Origin: CALHKP01 sp963558075
Lineage (GTDB): Bacteria > Bacillota > Clostridia > Peptostreptococcales > Anaerovoracaceae
Direction: 5' to 3'
Length of the DNA: 12,533 nt
Assembly: GCA_963558075.1 (NCBI GenBank)
Contig: CAUWFN010000053.1
Location: forward strand, 1-12,533
Shown piece by piece: positions 1 through 7,344 of the stretch (position 1 is the first letter of the stretch; each line of letters begins with the position of its first letter). The notes under the pieces were generated by a model. The model saw nothing but the letters and a program-made list of their open reading frames with translations, had not been told where the DNA came from and did no database searches. The position numbers and the translations under genes were made by a program.

Positions 1-6
1 AGCTAT

Positions 7-33
7 AGGGCAGTGGAAACACTGTCCTTTTTT
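7..33 (+). terminator. Rho-independent terminator of an upstream gene outside the window
   Basis: A 9-bp stem (7-15 with 20-28, one G-U pair) closed by a GAAA tetraloop is followed by a run of T at 28-33. The T-run lies on the + side only, so it ends a + strand gene that lies off the left edge. That gene cannot be identified from this window. Confidence 0.85.
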
Positions 34-51
34 ATATTATAAATATAAAAT

Positions 52-65
52 AAAACAAATGTTTG
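52..65 (+). promoter_or_regulatory. Putative LexA (SOS) box 1
   Basis: The 14-mer at 52-65 matches the Gram-positive LexA consensus CGAACRNRYGTTYG at 12 of 14 positions; only the first two differ. It sits just upstream of the -35 box. It is one of three such sites around the same promoter. Confidence 0.55.
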
Positions 66-74
66 AATATAATA

Positions 75-103
75 TTGACACACATGTGTTCGTATGTTAA
101 TAT
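75..103 (+). promoter_or_regulatory. Promoter of the yneA-like gene (extended -10)
   Basis: A perfect TTGACA -35 box (75-80), a 17-nt spacer and a TAATAT -10 box (98-103) preceded by TG at 95-96 form a good sigma-A promoter. Transcription should start near 110, leaving a leader of about 120 nt before the ATG at 230. The spacer is occupied by a LexA-like box, so the promoter is probably repressed under normal growth. Confidence 0.75.
79..92 (+). promoter_or_regulatory. Putative LexA (SOS) box 2, inside the promoter
   Basis: The 14-mer at 79-92 matches CGAACRNRYGTTYG at 12 of 14 positions, including the whole right arm GTTCG. It overlaps the last bases of the -35 box and fills most of the spacer, an ideal position for blocking RNA polymerase. 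Confidence 0.6.
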
Positions 104-110
104 AAAGTAA

Positions 111-124
111 AGAACAGATGTTTT
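111..124 (+). promoter_or_regulatory. Putative LexA (SOS) box 3, at the start site
   Basis: The 14-mer at 111-124 has the core GAAC-AGAT-GTTT and matches the consensus at 12 of 14 positions; only the two outermost bases differ. It lies at the predicted transcription start. Its right arm is shared with an inverted repeat in the leader (120-127 with 139-146). Confidence 0.6.
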
Positions 125-229
125 AGAAGTGCGCATCATCTAAAACGGATATGTTATTAATAACTCAGTATAACCAAGATATAGGTATATAGTTTGTTTT
201 GTAGATATTAAGTGAAAGAAGGGGTAGCT

Positions 230-538
230 ATGTTCAAAAAATATAGAATTACATCGAAATTTAGATTTACAGTTTTTACAGCGATATTAGTTATAGCTCT
301 TGCTACTGCAGTTTCTGGCATAGCAGGTTTCAATACAGCTGCCGGCGGTGAAGCTATTACATACAAAACAGTTACAGTTAATTCAGGAGATACATTATGG
401 AGCATTGCAAGTACATACTGTAGCGATGATCAGGATGTAAGAGAATATATTTATAATATTGAGAAGCTAAACGATGTTCAGAATGTAGATATTCAGCCGG
501 GACAGAAAATAATTGTGCCTGTAAAAGGTCAGATGTAA
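230..538 (+). CDS. yneA: YneA-like membrane-anchored LysM protein, probable SOS cell-division inhibitor
   Basis: This is a 102-residue protein with a short basic N-terminus (MFKKYRITSKFR), one hydrophobic membrane segment at about 14-34 and one LysM domain at about 46-98. The LysM motifs SGDTLWSIA (52-60) and IQPGQKIIVP (88-97) are typical. This layout and size match YneA of Bacillus, an SOS-induced protein that stops septum formation, with the LysM domain outside the cell. The ATG at 230 is chosen because GAAGGGG (218-224) lies 5 nt upstream; a GTG at 212 in the same frame has no ribosome site. The link to the SOS response rests on three LexA-like boxes at the promoter. lexA itself is not visible; in Bacillus it is the divergent neighbour. 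A plain LysM protein of other function cannot be excluded. Confidence 0.8.
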   Translation: MFKKYRITSKFRFTVFTAILVIALATAVSGIAGFNTAAGGEAITYKTVTVNSGDTLWSIASTYCSDDQDVREYIYNIEKLNDVQNVDIQPGQKIIVPVKGQM

Positions 539-646
539 ATTCGCTAGATGATATTGGAATCTATGTTAAGACAGCGAAATAGGCAGATTGCTATACATAG
601 TTAATGTAGGAAATATATTACCATATATTTTTCAAATACGTTTTTT

Positions 647-671
647 GGCACCCATAAGGGTGCCTTTTTAT
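647..671 (+). terminator. Rho-independent terminator of the yneA-like gene
   Basis: A perfect 7-bp GC-rich stem, GGCACCC (647-653) with GGGTGCC (658-664), has an ATAA loop and is followed by TTTTTATTT. It lies 108 nt after the LysM stop codon. The stretch between the stop and the stem has only weak AT-rich repeats and no coding signal. Confidence 0.9.
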
Positions 672-723
672 TTAAAAAAATAGTAGAAGTATAAATTCAT
701 ATGGTTTACAAGTTTTTTTAAGG

Positions 724-729
724 TATAAT
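724..729 (+). promoter_or_regulatory. Candidate -10 box for the intergenic RNA
   Basis: TATAAT matches the sigma-A -10 consensus exactly and lies about 60 nt after the preceding terminator, so it could only serve a new transcript. The -35 element is weak: TTTACA at 705-710 is only 13 nt away, and no good hexamer lies at 16-18 nt. A start near 736 would follow. Confidence 0.4.
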
Positions 730-735
730 GTGTCA

Positions 736-1000
736 GTGAAAATATAAAACTCGCTTAAAAACGAAAATAGAGGGTCGTTTTCTGTAATGATTGAAATCAC
801 TGGGATATAGAGTTTTCCTGGTACATAGAGGGGTGGAGAGCGGTCACAACTATTCCTAAAAACATAATTTTGGGAATAGTTGATAGAACAAATAAGATAT
901 ACCGTGAAAATCGTCTGTTTGATGCCATTCTAATAAGATTCAAATATTCTGAAAACAGATACACAACTTATTCCCCTTTTATTTTTTATGTGAGTTTTAG
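736..1000 (+). ncRNA. Candidate structured non-coding RNA, family not recognised
   Basis: The transcript predicted from the TATAAT at 724 folds onto itself. A 9-bp stem joins 746-754 to 990-998 (one G-U), continues after a T-T mismatch with six more pairs (756-761 with 983-988), then four A-T pairs (764-767 with 977-980) and GGG 772-774 with CCC 973-975. In the middle is a 15-bp hairpin, 847-861 with 868-882, with a 6-nt loop. Smaller matches lie between, such as CGGT 841-844 with ACCG 901-904. TCTGT at 781-785 and TCTGTTT at 914-920 compete for the same partner at 953-959. A long closing stem, internal loops and an apical hairpin are reminiscent of 6S RNA in outline only; the length of about 260 nt is larger than usual and no conserved 6S sequence was recognised. 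The strand is inferred from the -10 box. The end is uncertain; transcription may continue to the hairpin at 1081-1114. Confidence 0.35.
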
Positions 1001-1075
1001 AATTCCTTACTAATTACTAACTTTTAGAAAAAAGATTTGATGATTTTTTGTCATAAAATAATTTAGAAGATTTTA

Positions 1076-1115
1076 TTAAAAAAGAAGCTTCGCATCATAA
1101 TGTGAAGCTTCTTTT
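1076..1115 (-). terminator. Terminator of the purine operon, probably bidirectional
   Basis: A 14-bp stem (1081-1094 with 1101-1114, one G-U) has a 6-nt loop. On the - strand it is followed by TTTTTT (complement of 1078-1083 and beyond), giving a strong terminator 14 nt after the purL stop. On the + strand it is followed by TTCTTTT, so it may also stop transcripts arriving from the intergenic RNA. Confidence 0.9.
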
Positions 1116-1127
1116 GTGCATATAAGT

Positions 1128-4100
1128 TTATTTGAAGTATTCAACAGCTGATTTGAACATCTGCATATCGAATGTTCCTGGTACGTTCTTGTATAGTCCT
1201 TCCCCTATTCTTTCGGAGTGGCCCATCTTTCCAAGTACACGACCGTCACATGAAGTGATACCTTCTATTGCGCAGTATGATCCGTTTGGATTGTACTGGA
1301 TATCGCCTGTAACGTTACCGTCTAGGTCAACGTACTGAGTTATAATCTGACCATTGTCAGCAAGTTCTTTGATCAGTTCTTCTGATGCGATAAATCTACC
1401 TTCACCATGTGAAATTGGAACTGTGTAGATTTCGCCTGGTTTTGTGTTAGCAAGCCATGGTGACTTGTTTGAAGCGATTCTTGTTCTTACAAGCTTTGAC
1501 TGGTGTCTTGCGATTTCATTGAATGTAAGTGTTGGGCAGTTTTCATCTGTATCGATGATTTTACCGTAAGGTACAAGACCTAGCTTAATAAGAGCCTGGA
1601 ATCCGTTACAGATACCTGCCATTAGACCTTCTCTGTTTTCTAGAAGATCAGTTACAGCATCTTTGATTTCCTGGTTTCTGAAGAATGCTGTGATGAATTT
1701 ACCTGATCCGTCTGGTTCGTCTCCACCTGAGAATCCGCCAGGGATGAATATAATCTGTGATTCTTTAACTTTCTTTGCAAATTCTTCAACTGAAGCTGCA
1801 ATTGATTCTGCGCTCAGGTTGTTGATAACAAAGATTTCTGGATCAGCACCAGCTTTTCTGAATGCTTTAGCTGAATCGTATTCACAGTTTGTTCCTGGGA
1901 ATACAGGAATTAGAACCTTTGGTACATCTACAGTGTATGATGCGTGCATTCTTTCTTTTGCTTCATATTCAAATGGAGTTGTATCGATTTCTGATGTTTC
2001 GATGTTGCATGTGAAGATTGATTCAAGCTTATCTTCGTAGATGCCATAAAGCTTTTCAAATGAAAGATCCATATCACCCTTCTTGATTGACTTAGCATCT
2101 GTTGTTTTACCTAAAAGAATGATGTTGTCGCCTTCTAGGAGCATATTGTCTGCAAGTTCAAGCACGAAAGCACCATAGTTATATCCGAAGATTGTTTCAT
2201 CTGAAACTGATTCTTCATATTCGAAACCGATTTCGTTACCCATAGTCATCTTAAGAACTGCTTCTGCAACTCCGCCGTAGCCTGGAGTGTAAGCACTGAT
2301 TGCAGCGCCTGATCTAGTTAATTCGTTTACGTCAGCAAACAGATCCTTTAGTGATTCTCCTGTTGGAAGTCCGTTTTCGTCAAGTTCTGGAGTAATAAGA
2401 ACAACATTGTGTCCTGCAGCCTTGAACTCTGGTGAGATGATATTAGCAACGTCATCAGTTGTGATTGCAAATGAAACAAGTGTTGGAGGAACGTCAATGT
2501 CCTCGAATGTTCCACTCATTGAGTCTTTACCGCCGATTGCAGCGATTCCAAGATCTTTCTGAGCCTTGAATGCGCCAAGTACAGCAGCAAAAGGTTTACC
2601 CCAGCGAGTAGGTTCTTTCATAAGCTTTTCGAAGTATTCCTGGAATGATAGATATACCTCGTCAAATGAAGCACCTGTAGCAACAAGCTTAGCAGCTGAT
2701 TCAACTACTGCAAGATATGCTCCGTGGTATGGGCTCTTTTCTGAAATGAATGGGTTGAAGCCCCATGACATTACAGAACATGTTGATGAATGTTTCTTTT
2801 CTGATGAAACAAGGTTTACCATTGCCTGGATTGGAGTTCTCTGTTTAATTCCTCCAAATGGCATTAGAACAGTACCTGCACCGATTGTTGAGTCAAATCT
2901 TTCTGAAAGGCCTCTCTTTGAACATACATTAAGGTCTCCAGCAAGATCAAGATACATGTTGTCAAATGTTTCTTTGATTTCTTTTCCAAAGTCGCTATGC
3001 ATTGGAACTTCAACGTCAATGTGCTTTTCTGCACCGTTAGTGTCAAGGAATGCTCTTGAAATATTTACGATTGCTTTGTCGTTCCAGAAAATCTTTAGAT
3101 ATGGATTTTCCTTAACTTCAGCAACAATTGATGTTTCTAGGTTTTCTGCTCTTGCAAGCTCGCAGAATCTTTCTACGTCTTCTTTTGCAACTACAACTGC
3201 CATTCTTTCCTGTGATTCTGAAATAGCAAGTTCAGTACCATCAAGACCGTCATATTTCTTTGGAACTGCATTTAGATTGATTTCTAGTCCGTCAGCAAGT
3301 TCTCCGATAGCTACTGATACACCGCCTGCACCAAAGTCGTTGCAGCGTTTGATTATTCTTGAAGCTTCAGCGTTTCTGAATAGTCTCTGAATCTTTCTTT
3401 CTTCAGGAGCATTACCCTTCTGAACTTCCGCACCACATGTTTCAAGGGATTCAGTTGTGTGTGATTTTGATGAGCCTGTAGCACCACCGCAACCGTCTCT
3501 TCCTGTTCTGCCGCCTAGAAGAATTACGATATCGCTGTCGATAGGACGTTCTCTTCTTACGTTTTCAGCAGGAGCAGCAGCGACTACAGCACCGATTTCC
3601 ATTCTCTTTGCAACGTAGCCATCATGGTATAGCTCATCTACCTGACCAGTAGCAAGACCAATCTGGTTTCCGTATGAGCTGTATCCGCTTGCAGCTGTTG
3701 TTACGATTGTTCTCTGAGGAAGTTTGCCCTTGAGAGTTTCTGAAACAGGTTTTAGCGGATCTGCTGCGCCTGTTACTCTCATTGCAGTGTAAACATAGCT
3801 TCTTCCTGATAGTGGGTCTCTGATAGCTCCACCTACACATGTTGCAGCACCACCGAAAGGCTCGATTTCTGTTGGGTGGTTATGTGTTTCATTCTTGAAT
3901 AGAAGCAGCCATTCTTCTGTTTCATCACCGAATTTAACGTCGATTTTTACTGTGCATGCGTTGATTTCTTCTGATTCATCAAGCTTTTTCATGCCGCCGT
4001 GCTTTTTCAGGTATTTAGCAGCAAGAGTACCGATATCCATGAGATTTACAGGCTTTGTTCTTCCGAGTTCTTCTCTTGTTTTGATGTAGTCTTCGTATGT

Positions 4101-4832
4101 AGCCTGAACTTCTGGATCTTCAAATCTTACATTATCAATTGTAGTGTTGAATGTTGTATGTCTGCAGTGATCTGACCAGTATGTGTCGATTACTCTGATT
4201 TCTGTTATAGTTGGATTTCTGTCTTCTTCTTTGAAGTAGTCCTGGCAGAATTTAAGATCAGCTAGGTCCATTGCAAGACCGTAGTCGTCTAAGAATTCCT
4301 TAAGACCATCCTCGTCAAGAGAAATGAAACCCTCAAGTACAGCAACTTCTGTTGGAATTTCATATTCAACCTTAAGTGTGTCGTATGTTTCGAGAACTAC
4401 TTCTCTTGATTCAACTGGGTTGATTACAAATTTCTTAATTTCAGCGATGTCTTCTTCTGAAAGGTTTCCACTCAGTAGGTATACTTTTGCTGTTCTTACA
4501 ACCGGTCTTTCTCCCTTTGTTATAATCTGGATACATTCTGCAGCTGAATTTGCTCTCTGGTCAAACTGTCCAGGTAGGAATTCTACAGCAAATGCATAGT
4601 CTGTATTTGTATAATCAAGAGTTTCGTATGTGCTATCTACCTGAGGTTCTGAGAACACAGTTTTGACAGCATAGTCAAATAGTTCTTTGTCAAGATTTTC
4701 TACATCATATCTGTTGATTACGCGAACATCTGTAAGTCCGTCAATCTGCAGCAGTTTCTGGATGTTATTTTTTAAAGAATCGGCTTCATGTGCAAACTGA
4801 GCCTTCTTTTCTACATATATTCTATAAACCAT
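1128..4832 (-). CDS. purL: Phosphoribosylformylglycinamidine synthase, single-chain (large) form
   Basis: This cytoplasmic enzyme converts FGAR, glutamine and ATP to FGAM, the fourth step of purine synthesis. At 1234 residues it is the fused form, near the length of the E. coli enzyme, rather than the three-protein PurS-PurQ-PurL of Bacillus. An N-terminal PurS-like region (about 1-150) is followed by a linker and TYWSDHCRHTTF (217-228). The catalytic half then carries NETHNHPTEIEPFGG (314-328) and DPLSGRS. The C-terminal class I glutamine amidotransferase has GICNGFQ with nucleophile Cys1075 and GHSERIGEG with His1205 and Glu1207. GGAGG lies 7 nt before the ATG, inside the last codons of purD, and only 2 nt separate the genes, so translation is probably coupled. 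It is the last gene of the operon. No truncation or frameshift is seen. Confidence 0.98.
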   Translation of the reverse strand: MVYRIYVEKKAQFAHEADSLKNNIQKLLQIDGLTDVRVINRYDVENLDKELFDYAVKTVFSEPQVDSTYETLDYTNTDYAFAVEFLPGQFDQRANSAAECIQIITKGERPVVRTAKVYLLSGNLSEEDIAEIKKFVINPVESREVVLETYDTLKVEYEIPTEVAVLEGFISLDEDGLKEFLDDYGLAMDLADLKFCQDYFKEEDRNPTITEIRVIDTYWSDHCRHTTFNTTIDNVRFEDPEVQATYEDYIKTREELGRTKPVNLMDIGTLAAKYLKKHGGMKKLDESEEINACTVKIDVKFGDETEEWLLLFKNETHNHPTEIEPFGGAATCVGGAIRDPLSGRSYVYTAMRVTGAADPLKPVSETLKGKLPQRTIVTTAASGYSSYGNQIGLATGQVDELYHDGYVAKRMEIGAVVAAAPAENVRRERPIDSDIVILLGGRTGRDGCGGATGSSKSHTTESLETCGAEVQKGNAPEERKIQRLFRNAEASRIIKRCNDFGAGGVSVAIGELADGLEINLNAVPKKYDGLDGTELAISESQERMAVVVAKEDVERFCELARAENLETSIVAEVKENPYLKIFWNDKAIVNISRAFLDTNGAEKHIDVEVPMHSDFGKEIKETFDNMYLDLAGDLNVCSKRGLSERFDSTIGAGTVLMPFGGIKQRTPIQAMVNLVSSEKKHSSTCSVMSWGFNPFISEKSPYHGAYLAVVESAAKLVATGASFDEVYLSFQEYFEKLMKEPTRWGKPFAAVLGAFKAQKDLGIAAIGGKDSMSGTFEDIDVPPTLVSFAITTDDVANIISPEFKAAGHNVVLITPELDENGLPTGESLKDLFADVNELTRSGAAISAYTPGYGGVAEAVLKMTMGNEIGFEYEESVSDETIFGYNYGAFVLELADNMLLEGDNIILLGKTTDAKSIKKGDMDLSFEKLYGIYEDKLESIFTCNIETSEIDTTPFEYEAKERMHASYTVDVPKVLIPVFPGTNCEYDSAKAFRKAGADPEIFVINNLSAESIAASVEEFAKKVKESQIIFIPGGFSGGDEPDGSGKFITAFFRNQEIKDAVTDLLENREGLMAGICNGFQALIKLGLVPYGKIIDTDENCPTLTFNEIARHQSKLVRTRIASNKSPWLANTKPGEIYTVPISHGEGRFIASEELIKELADNGQIITQYVDLDGNVTGDIQYNPNGSYCAIEGITSCDGRVLGKMGHSERIGEGLYKNVPGTFDMQMFKSAVEYFK

Positions 4833-4834
4833 TA

Positions 4835-6103
4835 TTAATCCTCCAGTGCTTTTAGAGCTTTTTGTCCGATATCTTTTCTGAAGTACTTGTTATCAAAGTG
4901 GATTCTGTCAACTGATTCGTAAGCTTTTGAGATTGCTTCTGAAATGTCTGCTCCCCTCTCTGTAACGCCAAGTACTCTTCCGCCGTTTGTCAGAAGCTTT
5001 CCATCTTCTGAAAGCTTTGCGCCTGCAATATAGACGTTGTTTACATCTTCTGGAATTGAAATCTCAAATCCCTTTTCGTAGGATTTTGGATATCCGTCTG
5101 ATGCCATTACAACGCAACATGCAGCATCATCAGCAAAGTTTACTTCTGCCTGATCAAGTGTACCGTTTGCAACGTGAAGCATGATTTCAAACAGGTCACT
5201 GTCAAGAAGTGGAAGTACAACTTGAGTTTCCGGATCACCGAAACGGCAGTTGTATTCGATTACTTTTGGTCCATCAGGTGTAATCATTAGACCGAAGTAC
5301 AGGCATCCAGAGAAGCTTCTGCCTTCTTTGTTCATTGCAATCATAGTTGGAAGGAAGATTTCTTCTTCGCACTGCTGTGCAATTTCTTCTGTGTAGTAAG
5401 GGTTTGGAGCAACAGTTCCCATGCCACCTGTGTTAAGACCCTTGTCTCCGTCGAGTGCACGCTTGTGGTCCATTGATGAAACCATAGGGATAAGTGTCTT
5501 TCCATCTGTGAATGAAAGAACTGATACTTCAGGTCCTGTTAGGAATTCTTCGATTACAACGCAGCTTCCGCTTTCACCAAACACTTTGTCTTCCATCATT
5601 GATCTTACTGCATCTTTTGCTTCTTCTAGTGTTTCCGCAATTATAACACCTTTTCCAAGAGCAAGACCATCAGCCTTTACTACTACAGGAATTTTGCAGT
5701 TTTCTAGATATGCAAGGGCTTCATCCATTTCTGTGAATGTTTCATATTCAGCAGTAGGAATTCCGTATGCTTTCATAAGATCTTTTGAGAACGCTTTGCT
5801 GCCTTCGATGATTGCAGCGTTTTTGTTTGGTCCAAAGCATGGGATTCCTTTTTCGTTTAGCAGGTCAACAAGGCCTAAAACCAGAGGATCATCTGGGGCC
5901 ACAATTGCAAATTCAATCTTTTCGTTAACTGCAAATTCTACGATTTTATCAAGATCCTTTGCTCCGATATCAACGCATGTAGCGTCTTTTGCGATTCCAC
6001 CGTTTCCAGGAAGTGCAAAAATCTGGTCTACTTTTGGGCTTTCTTTAATTTTTTTGATGATGGCATGCTCTCTTCCGCCGCCACCTACAACCATAACCTT
6101 CAT
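4835..6103 (-). CDS. purD: Phosphoribosylamine-glycine ligase (GAR synthetase)
   Basis: It joins phosphoribosylamine and glycine with ATP to give GAR, the second step of the pathway. The 422-residue length is normal. The N-terminal nucleotide-fold motif GGGGREHA is at 7-14. The ATP-grasp core shows VVVKADGLALGKGV (140-153), the glycine-rich NTGGMGTVAPNPYY (224-237) and EYNCRFGDPETQ (283-294), which carries the metal-binding Glu and Asn of the family. AAGGAGG lies just upstream of the ATG at 6103. It follows the AICAR transformylase by 20 nt and almost touches purL. It is a stand-alone enzyme, not fused to PurM or PurN as in animals. Confidence 0.98.
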   Translation of the reverse strand: MKVMVVGGGGREHAIIKKIKESPKVDQIFALPGNGGIAKDATCVDIGAKDLDKIVEFAVNEKIEFAIVAPDDPLVLGLVDLLNEKGIPCFGPNKNAAIIEGSKAFSKDLMKAYGIPTAEYETFTEMDEALAYLENCKIPVVVKADGLALGKGVIIAETLEEAKDAVRSMMEDKVFGESGSCVVIEEFLTGPEVSVLSFTDGKTLIPMVSSMDHKRALDGDKGLNTGGMGTVAPNPYYTEEIAQQCEEEIFLPTMIAMNKEGRSFSGCLYFGLMITPDGPKVIEYNCRFGDPETQVVLPLLDSDLFEIMLHVANGTLDQAEVNFADDAACCVVMASDGYPKSYEKGFEISIPEDVNNVYIAGAKLSEDGKLLTNGGRVLGVTERGADISEAISKAYESVDRIHFDNKYFRKDIGQKALKALED

Positions 6104-6123
6104 TATAATTTATCCTCCTTGAA

Positions 6124-7308
6124 TTAGTGATGGAACAGTCTTAAACCTGTGAATACAGTTACCATGTCGTATTTATCACATGTTTCGATAACAAGATCAT
6201 CACGCATTGATCCGCCAGGTTCTGCAATGTATGAAACGCCGCTCTTCTTTGCTCTTTCGATGTTGTCTCCAAATGGGAAGAATGCATCACTTCCAAGAGC
6301 TACGCTTGTGATTGTGTCAAGATAAGCTCTCTGCTCTTCTTTTGTAAAAGGTGCAGGTTTTTCTGTGAACAGATTTTCCCATTCACCGTCTCTTAGGACA
6401 TCTTCGTACTCATCTCCAAGGTAGATGTCAATAGTGTTGTCTCTTACAGCACGACCGATGTCATCTCTGAATGGAAGATTGATTACTTTGTCTGCCTGTC
6501 TTAGGTGCCAGAAGTCTGCTTTGTTTCCTGCAAGTCTTGTGCAGTGAATTCTTGACTGCTGTCCTGCGCCTACGCCAATAGCCTGGCCATCTTTTGCATA
6601 TGCAACAGAGTTTGACTGAGTGTATTTTAGAGTGATCATTGCAACAACAAGGTCTCTCTTTGCTTCTTCTGTCAGGTTTTTGTTCTTTGTTACAATTTCT
6701 GTGAAATCTTCTGCTTTGATCAGATGGTCATTTCTTTTCTGTTCAAATGTGATTCCAAATACCTGTTTTGTTTCAAGTTCAGCAGGCACATAATTTGGAT
6801 CAACTTTTACGATATTGTAATTTCCCTTTTTCTTTGTTTTTAGGATTTCTAGTGCTTCTTCTGTATAATCAGGAGCGATGATACCATCAGAAACTTCTCT
6901 TTTGAGAATCTGTGCTGTTACAGCATCACATGTGTCACTCAGTGCTACCCAGTCACCGAATGAAGACATTCTGTCAGTACCTCTTGCTCTTGCATATGCT
7001 GTAGCTATAGGTGATTCATCAAGACCTTCGATATCATCAACAAAGCATGCCTTCTTGAGAGTTTCACTCATTGGAACTGCAACTGCTGCTGCAGTAGGGC
7101 TTACGTGCTTGAATGATGCTGCTGCAGGCATGTTTAGGCTTTCCTTAAGCTCTTTTACAAGCTGCCAGCTGTTAAATGCATCAAGGAAGTTGATGTAGCC
7201 CGGTCTTCCGTTTAGAATTTCGATTGGAAGATCCTCGCCGTTTTCCATATATATTCTTGAAGGTTTCTGATTAGGATTACATCCGTATTTTAGTTCAAAT
7301 TCTTTCAT
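6124..7308 (-). CDS. purH: AICAR transformylase without a cyclohydrolase domain (C-terminal half of PurH)
   Basis: It transfers a formyl group from 10-formyl-tetrahydrofolate to AICAR to make FAICAR. The protein has 394 residues and lacks the whole N-terminal IMP cyclohydrolase domain of ordinary bifunctional PurH (about 510-590 residues). It begins with its own start codon, with GGAG 7 nt upstream, so this is a family form and not a truncation. Visible motifs are KYGCNPNQ (7-14) and FKHVSP, with the catalytic Lys67-His68 pair. Next come KYTQSNSVAYA (228-238), the stretch GVGAGQQSRIHCTRLAG, SDAFFPFGDNI and the C-terminal RLFHH. The missing step is supplied by the neighbouring PurO-type protein, 36 nt upstream. 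The symbol purH is used for the activity, not the full-length architecture. Confidence 0.95.
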   Translation of the reverse strand: MKEFELKYGCNPNQKPSRIYMENGEDLPIEILNGRPGYINFLDAFNSWQLVKELKESLNMPAAASFKHVSPTAAAVAVPMSETLKKACFVDDIEGLDESPIATAYARARGTDRMSSFGDWVALSDTCDAVTAQILKREVSDGIIAPDYTEEALEILKTKKKGNYNIVKVDPNYVPAELETKQVFGITFEQKRNDHLIKAEDFTEIVTKNKNLTEEAKRDLVVAMITLKYTQSNSVAYAKDGQAIGVGAGQQSRIHCTRLAGNKADFWHLRQADKVINLPFRDDIGRAVRDNTIDIYLGDEYEDVLRDGEWENLFTEKPAPFTKEEQRAYLDTITSVALGSDAFFPFGDNIERAKKSGVSYIAEPGGSMRDDLVIETCDKYDMVTVFTGLRLFHH

Positions 7309-7344
7309 AAAATATCTCCATTCAAATCTATAAAGTCAATAGTT

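Larger units (their letters stand above)
539..1127. other. Long intergenic region between convergent genes
   Basis: This stretch of nearly 600 bases carries no convincing protein gene on either strand. It holds the yneA-like terminator (647-671), a perfect TATAAT at 724-729, a set of nested inverted repeats at about 746-998 interpreted as a structured RNA, and the purL terminator (1076-1115). The part at 1000-1075 is very AT-rich and shows nothing recognisable. Confidence 0.8.

Noticed and set aside
212..229. GTG start for the LysM protein, adding six residues
   Set aside because: The added codons contain the ribosome site for the ATG at 230, and the GTG has none of its own.
827..847. Sequence resembling the T-box antiterminator core AGGGTGGNACCGCG
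   Set aside because: The match is partial, the preceding leader is too short for a normal Stem I, no terminator T-run follows, and no gene lies downstream on that strand.
937..949. Thirteen-base repeat GATTCAAATATTC also present at 11829-11841
   Set aside because: One repeat of this length is about what chance gives in an AT-rich window of 12.5 kb, and the surroundings do not match.
736..1000. SRP RNA, tmRNA or RNase P RNA
   Set aside because: None of the conserved cores expected for these RNAs could be found, such as the SRP GGAAG apical motif or a tRNA-like tmRNA end; the length also does not suit tmRNA or RNase P.
2566..3390. Long + strand open frame of 274 codons opposite purL
   Set aside because: It is an antisense shadow of an intact, well-conserved purL, has no ribosome site, and its translation resembles no known domain.
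5421..6122. Long + strand open frame of 233 codons opposite purD
   Set aside because: It is a shadow frame created by the codon bias of purD; the serine-rich translation shows no domain.
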